Assembly (NCBI GenBank): GCA_027030435.1
Contig: JALVEX010000451.1
Location: forward strand, 1-19,361
DNA: 19,361 bases
Direction: 5' to 3'
Origin: Paracoccaceae bacterium
GTDB lineage: Bacteria > Pseudomonadota > Alphaproteobacteria > Rhodobacterales > Rhodobacteraceae
Positions 14,892-19,361 of the stretch are shown here, piece after piece. The translations under genes and the position numbers were made by a program. Each line of letters starts with the position of its first letter. Within the stretch, counting starts at the first letter, position 1. The notes below the pieces were generated by a model. It did not search any database, had not been told where the DNA came from, and saw only the letters and a program-made list of their open reading frames with translations.

Positions 14892-15785
14892 TCAGCCCTG
14901 CATTCCATTCTCCCGCAGCACCTGCCAGAGCCGTTCCGCCACGGGGCCGGCCGGCACATCCCGCCGGCGCAGGGCGCAGATCTCGATCCTTGCCCCCGGG
15001 AAATGACGCCCGGCAATGGAAATCAGCGCCCCGCGCGCAAGAGCATCGCGGATCATGAAATCCGGCATATGCCCCCATCCCATCCCCTTGAGGATGATTT
15101 CCAGCTTGGTGTGCTGATCCCCCACCACCCATTGCCGCGCCCCTCCGATCAGGAAATGATCCTGTTTGCGGCTGTGGCGCGCGGTATCGCGGATGACGCA
15201 TTGGGGATATTCCGCCATCTGTTCGGGGGAGATCCCGTCATCAATCGGGAAATCCAGAAACCCCGGCGCCACGACCGGCACGATGCCGACTTCAAGCAAA
15301 GGCGCGCGTTCCAGCCCGGATGCGCCCGGCGGGGCGTGATGGATGATGATATCGGCCTCCCCGTCCAGCAACCGCTCGAGCGGCCCGGAGAGGGCTTCAA
15401 AATGCAGGTTCAGCCTGGTCTGGGGCGTCTCGCGGAAAAATCCGTCGAGCCGCTCCAGCACCGGCGCAACCGGCGTGATATCCCCGATCACCAGCGAAAG
15501 CACGCTTTCCTCGCCTTGCCGCAGATGCGCCGCGCGCTGTCTCAGCCGGTCCGCTTGTGCCAGCACCTCCTGCACGTCACGATGAAAAACCTGCCCCTCG
15601 GGGGTCAGTTTCACCCGATAGCCGCTGCGATCGAACAGGCTGACCCCGACCCGCGCCTCGAGCATCTTCACCGCGGTATGAACCGTGGGGTGGGTCTTGT
15701 GCAGGGCCTCGGCCGCGGCCTGAAAACCGCCATGCCGCACAACCGCATCGAAACAGCGGAGCTGATGGAGAGGGAAATCGTTCAT
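14892..15785 (-). CDS. LysR family transcriptional regulator
   Basis: 297-residue regulator. The N-terminal winged helix-turn-helix (about 4-63) shows the LysR pattern: LRCFDAVVRHGGFQAAAEAL, then THPTVHTAVKMLEARVGVSLF and the wing RVKLTPEG. A linker helix follows, then a periplasmic-binding-like effector domain (about 92-290). It is divergent from the oxidoreductase gene across about 100 bp, the classic arrangement for a LysR protein controlling its neighbour and itself. No Shine-Dalgarno is visible before the ATG at 15785; the sequence just upstream is TATATCTATC. A promoter-like pair ends only 9 nt before the ATG, so the mRNA may be leaderless. The effector is unknown. The gene lies between acpP and fabF, and is probably an accessory insertion. 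Confidence 0.9.
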   Translation of the reverse strand: MNDFPLHQLRCFDAVVRHGGFQAAAEALHKTHPTVHTAVKMLEARVGVSLFDRSGYRVKLTPEGQVFHRDVQEVLAQADRLRQRAAHLRQGEESVLSLVIGDITPVAPVLERLDGFFRETPQTRLNLHFEALSGPLERLLDGEADIIIHHAPPGASGLERAPLLEVGIVPVVAPGFLDFPIDDGISPEQMAEYPQCVIRDTARHSRKQDHFLIGGARQWVVGDQHTKLEIILKGMGWGHMPDFMIRDALARGALISIAGRHFPGARIEICALRRRDVPAGPVAERLWQVLRENGMQG

Positions 15786-15840
15786 GATAGATATATACTA
15801 CAATCTTTATCCGATATTTGTAATATTTATCAACTGTTAT
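15786..15840. promoter_or_regulatory. AT-rich divergent regulatory region between LysR and oxidoreductase genes
   Basis: Only 12 of 55 bases are G or C, in a window that is otherwise about two-thirds GC. On the minus strand TTACAA (15818-15823), a 17-bp spacer and TAGTAT (15795-15800) form a candidate LysR promoter. Overlapping dyads are visible: TATC-C-GATA (15808-15816), TACAA-N14-TTGTA (15799-15822) and GATA-N11-TATC (15813-15831). These are plausible LysR-protein binding sites, but none fits the canonical T-N11-A spacing cleanly. A matching plus-strand promoter could not be assigned with confidence. Confidence 0.55.
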
Positions 15841-15885
15841 GGCCGCTATGCCCGACGGGCATCTTGATTTGAAAGGAGAGCCCAA

Positions 15886-16866
15886 ATGCAAGCAGTCGTG
15901 ATCACCGAATTCGGCGGCCCTGAAGTGCTGAAATATCAGACCGTGCCCGACCCGGCCCCGCAGGAGGGGCAGGTGCTGATCGATGTCAAGGCACGCGGCC
16001 TTAACCGGGCCGAAACCTATTTCCGCAAAGGCGCATGGGGGCAGGACGTGGCCCGGATCAGCGGGATCGAATGCGTCGGCATCGTCAGATCCGATCCCGC
16101 GGGCCGGTTCGCCCCCGGCACAAAGGTCATCGCGCTGATGGGCGGCATGGGGCGCGATATCAACGGCAGCTACGGCGAAATGGTCAGCGTGCCGGCGGAA
16201 AGTGTCGTCGCGGTGCAATCCGAGCTTTCATGGGAAGACCTCGCGGCCATTCCCGAATCCTACGCAACCGCCTGGGCGTGCCTGAACCGCAATCTGGATG
16301 TGCAGGCCGGTCAGACGCTGCTGATCCGCGGCGCTACCTCCGCGCTTGGGCGGGCGGCGATGAATCTGGCTGTCGATATGGGGGCCAAAGTGATCGGCAC
16401 CACCCGCAACCCCGAAAAATTCGGCACGATCGCGGAACACGGGGCGATACCGGTGCAGGATGCGCCCGATCTCTCGGCACGGATCCGGGCGGATAACGGG
16501 CCGATTGACGCAGTGCTGGAAATCGTCGGCAATTCGACCCTGATCGATTCCCTTGCGATGCTCCGCCATGACGGGCGCCTCTGCCTTGCCGGCTTTCTCG
16601 GCGGCCCGGAGCCCGTCGAAGGTTTCGATCCGCTGATACATATGCCAAGCGGCGTGCAGTTCAGCTTCTTCGGCAGTGCCTTCGTGTTTGCCACACCGGC
16701 CTTCCCGCTGGATCAGATCCCGTTCCAGTCCATCATTCAGGCAATTGAGCAGGGCAGATACAACGCCCGCCCATCACGGGTTTTCACCCTGAAGGAGATG
16801 GCCCGCGCCCATGAACTGATGGAAGCGGACGGGGCAGACGGCAAGCTGGTTGCCACCACCTCCTGA
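15886..16866 (+). CDS. NADPH:quinone oxidoreductase-like MDR family enzyme
   Basis: 326-residue medium-chain dehydrogenase/reductase. The N-terminal catalytic domain starts MQAVVITEFGGPEVL and includes GLNRAETYFRKG; the nucleotide-binding Rossmann domain carries RGATSALGRAAMNLA (about 149-163) in place of a GxGxxG fingerprint, as in quinone reductase-type MDRs, and a VLEIVG segment. The cysteine and histidine ligands of zinc alcohol dehydrogenases are not apparent, so it is probably a zinc-independent NAD(P)H-dependent reductase of quinones or reactive enones. AAGGAG lies 7 nt before the ATG, an excellent ribosome-binding site. It is divergent from the LysR gene, which probably regulates it. 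The substrate is unknown. It ends at a strong hairpin facing acpP. Confidence 0.9.
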   Translation: MQAVVITEFGGPEVLKYQTVPDPAPQEGQVLIDVKARGLNRAETYFRKGAWGQDVARISGIECVGIVRSDPAGRFAPGTKVIALMGGMGRDINGSYGEMVSVPAESVVAVQSELSWEDLAAIPESYATAWACLNRNLDVQAGQTLLIRGATSALGRAAMNLAVDMGAKVIGTTRNPEKFGTIAEHGAIPVQDAPDLSARIRADNGPIDAVLEIVGNSTLIDSLAMLRHDGRLCLAGFLGGPEPVEGFDPLIHMPSGVQFSFFGSAFVFATPAFPLDQIPFQSIIQAIEQGRYNARPSRVFTLKEMARAHELMEADGADGKLVATTS

Positions 16867-16890
16867 CGGCAGGAAAGCCGGCGACAAACG

Positions 16891-16922
16891 TGGAACGGCG
16901 CCTGTTGCAAGGCGCCGTTCCA
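16891..16922. terminator. Perfect 13-bp hairpin between convergent oxidoreductase gene and acpP
   Basis: TGGAACGGCGCCT (16891-16903) and AGGCGCCGTTCCA (16910-16922) form a perfect 13-bp stem with a 6-nt loop. It lies 24 nt after the oxidoreductase stop and 36 nt from the acpP stop. No T-run follows on either strand, but its symmetry suits a bidirectional terminator or a 3'-end stabilising structure. Confidence 0.65.
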
Positions 16923-16958
16923 GGGAATTCTCGCTTGCGTGGCCCGGAGCAGCTCGGC

Positions 16959-17192
16959 TCAGGACGCTTCCGTGATGAATTTCACCGCATCGCCGAAGGT
17001 CTGGATGGTTTCGGCGGCGTCATCGGGGATTTCGATCCCGAATTCCTCTTCGAAAGCCATGACCAGCTCCACCGTGTCCAGGCTGTCGGCGCCCAGATCA
17101 TCGATGAAGGAGGCGTTGTCCGTCACCTTGTCTTCCTCGACGCCGAGGTGCTCGACAACGATCTTTTTCACGCGATCTGCGATGTCGCTCAT
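16959..17192 (-). CDS. acpP: Acyl carrier protein
   Basis: 77-residue acidic protein that carries growing acyl chains on a 4'-phosphopantetheine arm during fatty acid and lipid synthesis. The attachment site is Ser37 in GADSLDTVEL, followed by the conserved helix II VMAFEEEFGIEIPDD. The ATG at 17192 is preceded by GAGG about 9 nt away. It normally sits between fabG and fabF; here it lies downstream of rplI, has its own candidate promoter, and faces the oxidoreductase gene tail to tail. No fabD or fabG is in the window. Confidence 0.97.
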   Translation of the reverse strand: MSDIADRVKKIVVEHLGVEEDKVTDNASFIDDLGADSLDTVELVMAFEEEFGIEIPDDAAETIQTFGDAVKFITEAS

Positions 17193-17325
17193 ATCATTTC
17201 CTCTTCAGATTCCGGGCTTCCCTCTGGGTTTTCCCGGGTTGCTTGCTCTGGCCCGAGGGCCACTCACTTCCCGCGGGCGCGGGCGATGCCGGGCTGCGCG
17301 CTTGCGCCCCGGCAAATCTGCGCCG

Positions 17326-17353
17326 CCTATAGCACATCATGCCATCAAGGCAA
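17326..17353 (-). promoter_or_regulatory. Candidate acpP promoter
   Basis: On the minus strand TTGCCT (17348-17353), a 16-bp spacer and an extended -10, TGCTATAGG (hexamer TATAGG at 17326-17331). Transcription would start near 17319, giving a leader of about 127 nt. The 329-bp gap 17193-17521 holds this promoter, the rplI terminator and no gene that I can support. Confidence 0.45.
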
Positions 17354-17445
17354 ATGCTTTCCACCTCGCCGCGGACAGCCTCCGGCGGTATCCGACCCCC
17401 CATATGGGATGATCGGCGCAGGCCGCGCCCGTGCGTTCTGGAATG

Positions 17446-17473
17446 AAAAGGCCGCCCCAGCGCAGGAGCGGCC
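17446..17473 (-). terminator. Intrinsic terminator of the rpsF-rpsR-rplI operon
   Basis: On the minus strand GGCCGCTCC (17465-17473), a 6-nt loop and GGGGCGGCC (17450-17458) form a 9-bp stem with one G-T wobble, followed by TTTT (17446-17449). It lies about 48 nt after the rplI stop and separates the ribosomal operon from acpP. Confidence 0.75.
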
Positions 17474-17521
17474 GATCCTGTTCTTCTGCCGGGAGCCCCC
17501 GGAAGTGACGGGAAGGGAAGA

Positions 17522-18178
17522 TCAGTCTTCCTTCGCCTCGCCCTCCTGCGGCGCCGCCTCTTCAGCTTCTGCGCCTTCGCCGGCTTCGCCTCCGGCAGCG
17601 AGAAGCTCCTCGTCCTCGGCCGCTGCCGCGCCGATATCCTCGAACAGCTCCGCGATCTCGAATTCGGCTTCCGCCTCCGCCTCGGCGGCAAGCTCCTGGA
17701 TGGATTTGCCGGAGGCCTGAAGCTCGGCCTCTTCGGGCGAACGGGCCACATTGAGGGTGATCTTCGCATCCACCTCGGGGTGGAGGCGCACGGTCACCTC
17801 ATGCAGGCCGAGCTCCTTGATCGGCGCCTGCAGGATCACCTGCTTGCGATCGACGGTGAAGCCCTCGGCGGTGGCCGCCTCGGCGGCGTCACGGGTGGAG
17901 ACGGAGCCGTAGAGCGAGCCCATCTCCGACGCGGTGCGAATCACCACGAACTGCTTGCCGTCGAGCTTCTCGGCGAGCGCCTCGGCTTCCTTGCGGGTTT
18001 CGAGGTTGCGCGCCTCGAGCTGGGCCTTCTCGGCCTCGAAGCGCCTGATGTTCTCTTCCGAGGCTCTCAGCGCCTTGCCCTGGGGCAGGAGGTAATTGCG
18101 CGCGAAACCGTCCTTGACGGTCACCACATCGCCCATCTGGCCGAGCTTGGCCACGCGTTCCAAAAGGATGACTTGCAT
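17522..18178 (-). CDS. rplI: 50S ribosomal protein L9 with long acidic tail
   Basis: 218-residue L9, a large-subunit protein that binds 23S rRNA and projects from the L1 side of the ribosome. The N-terminal rRNA-binding domain (MQVILLERVAKLGQMGDVV and the following FARNYLLP), the connecting helix (about 41-75) and the C-terminal domain (about 80-150) are canonical. The remaining 65 or so residues are a low-complexity Glu/Ala/Gly tail beyond the roughly 150 residues of E. coli L9; similar tails are common in Rhodobacterales. The AAGGAG ribosome-binding site overlaps the rpsR stop, 12 nt upstream. It is the last gene before a clear terminator. Confidence 0.97.
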   Translation of the reverse strand: MQVILLERVAKLGQMGDVVTVKDGFARNYLLPQGKALRASEENIRRFEAEKAQLEARNLETRKEAEALAEKLDGKQFVVIRTASEMGSLYGSVSTRDAAEAATAEGFTVDRKQVILQAPIKELGLHEVTVRLHPEVDAKITLNVARSPEEAELQASGKSIQELAAEAEAEAEFEIAELFEDIGAAAAEDEELLAAGGEAGEGAEAEEAAPQEGEAKED

Positions 18179-18190
18179 GTGCCTTGCTCC

Positions 18191-18418
18191 TTATTTCACG
18201 ACGTAGGGCAGAAGGGCGAGGAAGCGGGCGCGCTTGATGGCGCGCGCAAGCTCACGCTGCTTCTTGGCCGAAACGGCGGTGATGCGCGAGGGCACGATCT
18301 TGCCCCGCTCCGAGATGTAGCGCTGCAGAAGGCGCGTATCCTTGTAATCGATCTTCGGCGCATTATCGCCCGAGAAGGGGCAGACCTTGCGGCGGCGGAA
18401 AAATGGTTTCATGGCCAT
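18191..18418 (-). CDS. rpsR: 30S ribosomal protein S18
   Basis: 75-residue basic small-subunit protein that forms a dimer with S6 on the platform of the 30S subunit. The sequence is canonical: KPFFRRRKVCPFSGDNAPKI, then DYKDTRLLQRYISERGKI, SRITAVSAKKQRELARAIKR and a C-terminal FLALLPYVVK. The start ATG at 18418 has AGGA 8 nt upstream. It lies between rpsF and rplI in the standard operon, 28 nt after rpsF. Confidence 0.98.
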   Translation of the reverse strand: MAMKPFFRRRKVCPFSGDNAPKIDYKDTRLLQRYISERGKIVPSRITAVSAKKQRELARAIKRARFLALLPYVVK

Positions 18419-18446
18419 GATTTAGGTCCTTTCCTGATGTGTTGCT

Positions 18447-18800
18447 TCAGCGCCGCTCGCGGCGGTCGCCGCGCTCTTCGCGTTTCTGCATCTGGACGGA
18501 CGGGCCCTCTTCATGCTCGTCCACCTTCACCGTGAGCGTGCGCATCACGTCGTCATGCAGGCGCATCAGGCGTTCCATTTCCTGCACCGCCGGCGCCGGG
18601 GCGTCGGTGCGCATGTAGGCGTAGTGGCCCTTGCGGTTCTTGTTGATCTTGTAGGCCATCGTCTTGAGGCCCCAGTATTCACTGTGAACGACCTTGCCGC
18701 CGTTGTCGGCGAGGATCGAGCCGAAGTGTTCGATCAGCCCTTCGGCCTGCGGCCCGGAAAGATCCTGGCGCGCGATGAAAACATGCTCGTAAAGGGGCAT
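18447..18800 (-). CDS. rpsF: 30S ribosomal protein S6
   Basis: 117-residue S6, which pairs with S18 on the 16S rRNA central domain. MPLYEHVFIARQDLS, the GLKTMAYKINKNRKGHY block and the trailing charged tail (EERGDRRERR) are typical. The ATG at 18800 is chosen because GGAG lies 5 nt upstream and homologues begin MPLYE; an in-frame ATG at 18815 would add MIGDR. It is the first gene of rpsF-rpsR-rplI, with a strong promoter about 100 nt upstream and a leader containing a stem that may mediate S6-S18 feedback. Confidence 0.97.
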   Translation of the reverse strand: MPLYEHVFIARQDLSGPQAEGLIEHFGSILADNGGKVVHSEYWGLKTMAYKINKNRKGHYAYMRTDAPAPAVQEMERLMRLHDDVMRTLTVKVDEHEEGPSVQMQKREERGDRRERR

Positions 18801-18846
18801 GCGATCTCCAATCATGTCTGGCGCACTTCAAAGGACGGGCATCCAT

Positions 18847-18901
18847 CTTCCGCTTCCCGCCCACGAGAGGTTGCGCGTTTGCCTTTCATCCAGCGGAAGA
18901 A
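18847..18901 (-). promoter_or_regulatory. Structured rpsF mRNA leader, candidate autoregulatory element
   Basis: A perfect 9-bp stem, TCTTCCGCT (18893-18901) and AGCGGAAGA (18847-18855) on the minus strand, encloses a 37-nt loop. Its 5' arm starts at the position predicted for transcription initiation. rpsF leaders in several bacterial phyla carry an S6:S18-binding RNA; whether this is a version of it cannot be decided by eye. The stem ends 46 nt before the start codon. Confidence 0.4.
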
Positions 18902-18907
18902 GGCTGC

Positions 18908-18935
18908 CTTATACACCCGGGGCGCGAAGATGCAA
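18908..18935 (-). promoter_or_regulatory. Promoter of the rpsF-rpsR-rplI operon
   Basis: On the minus strand TTGCAT (18930-18935), a 16-bp spacer and TATAAG (18908-18913, five of six consensus matches). Transcription would begin near 18901, about 100 nt before the rpsF ATG. In the rest of the 345-bp gap between rpsF and the plus-strand gene (18936-19145) I see no gene and no clear plus-strand promoter. Confidence 0.6.
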
Positions 18936-19145
18936 GGGGCTGTAGGCGATCGGGGGCTGGGAGCGGAAGGGATCTGCCCGGCGGGCTTCTCCAGTCCCGA
19001 AATTTTCCCACCGCTGCCCAATTTCAGCCCCCTTTCCCGGTCAGGTTGCAAGGGTGAAAGGCCGGGTATGGGAATGATGGTGGCGATGAACCATTGCGTG
19101 AAGATCCGGCAGGGGAACATGCACGGCATGGACGGAGGTGCAGAG

Positions 19146-19361
19146 ATGGGCGCAGAGCCTGGAATCAAGCAAGAAATGCTGGAACGCCACCCTGTGGCGA
19201 TGATGAGCGAGAAGAATCTCGCCCGCACCGTGAAGAACTGCGATTGCGCGCATGGGGTGGAGATGCCCTGGGGCTATATCGTGCGCTCGGGCGGGCGGCC
19301 GAGCCCCGCGGCGCGCGCCAGCCAGTGGCTTTCCGGGCTCATCGGCTTCAGCCTGATCCTT
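19146..19361 (+). CDS. Unrecognised protein, N-terminal fragment cut by the window end
   Basis: An open frame of at least 72 codons begins at ATG 19146 and runs off the window. GGAGG at 19134-19138 is 7 nt upstream, the best ribosome-binding site for any in-frame start; earlier in-frame ATGs at 19068, 19119 and 19128 are less well placed. The fragment begins MGAEPGIKQEMLERH, contains a cysteine pair in NCDCAHG (CxC), then MPWGYIVRSGG, and ends in a hydrophobic stretch WLSGLIGFSLIL that looks like the beginning of a membrane segment. I do not recognise the family. It is divergent from rpsF. An overlapping minus-strand frame (19041-19253) exists but has no ribosome-binding site or family features. 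Confidence 0.55.
   Translation, partial: MGAEPGIKQEMLERHPVAMMSEKNLARTVKNCDCAHGVEMPWGYIVRSGGRPSPAARASQWLSGLIGFSLIL

Noticed and set aside
15799..15831. A canonical LysR T-N11-A box
   Set aside because: Several dyads are present but their symmetric T/A pairs are not spaced by 11, so no single box was called.
13644..15872. A 742-codon plus-strand open frame across fabF and the LysR gene
   Set aside because: It runs antisense through fabF catalytic motifs, the intergenic gap and the LysR gene; the translation is low-complexity and has no ribosome-binding site.
14892..16866. The LysR/oxidoreductase pair as part of a mobile element
   Set aside because: I found no transposase, integrase, target-site duplication or tRNA at either edge; only gene-order disruption supports an insertion.
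16890..17720. A plus-strand open frame covering the acpP complement and the acpP-rplI gap
   Set aside because: Its C-terminus is Ser/Ala/Pro low complexity from the antisense of the rplI acidic tail, and it crosses two terminators.

Overview
The window is GC-rich (roughly two-thirds GC by eye), densely coding DNA from an alphaproteobacterium, most likely in or near the Rhodobacterales. The reasons are the RF2 beginning MRAETEKTVE with an SPY recognition loop, the long acidic tail on ribosomal protein L9, a membrane M23 peptidase followed by a bactofilin starting MFSKSK, and the amiC-mrcA-prfB block. Almost everything here is chromosomal core genome. I see no phage, insertion sequence, CRISPR array, rRNA or tRNA.

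Layout. (1) 1-2351, plus strand: the tail of a DUF455 ferritin-like protein, then a two-gene envelope unit (M23 peptidase and bactofilin, overlapping by 11 nt) closed by a clear intrinsic terminator. (2) 2391-9914, minus strand: a PLP aminotransferase, then amiC (amidase), mrcA (PBP1A), prfB (RF2) and a DUF2189 membrane protein, with candidate promoters before mrcA, prfB and DUF2189. (3) 9980-12180, plus strand: an M48 periplasmic protease with a TPR-like tail and a DsbA-family thiol oxidoreductase, overlapping by 4 nt. (4) 12258-14684, minus strand: fabF then mltG. (5) 14892-16866: a LysR regulator and a quinone-oxidoreductase-like MDR enzyme, divergent across a very AT-rich 55-bp spacer. (6) 16959-18800, minus strand: rpsF-rpsR-rplI, a terminator, then acpP under its own candidate promoter. 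(7) 19146-19361: the start of an unrecognised plus-strand gene cut by the window end.

How the genes work together. The main theme is the cell envelope. PBP1A makes peptidoglycan; AmiC, MltG and probably the M23 protein cut or trim it; the bactofilin may position the M23 enzyme; the M48 protease and DsbA-like protein maintain periplasmic protein quality. FabF and AcpP supply fatty acids. prfB and the three ribosomal proteins are translation functions.

Most interesting points. The LysR/oxidoreductase pair sits between acpP and fabF, which are normally adjacent, and fabD/fabG are absent. RNase E (rne) is absent from its usual place upstream of amiC, and that gap is filled with repeats. A 19-bp perfect palindrome lies at the predicted transcription start of the DUF2189 gene. 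The rpsF leader begins with a 9-bp stem that could be an autoregulatory element. I did not find strong evidence for a wholly new multi-gene system.
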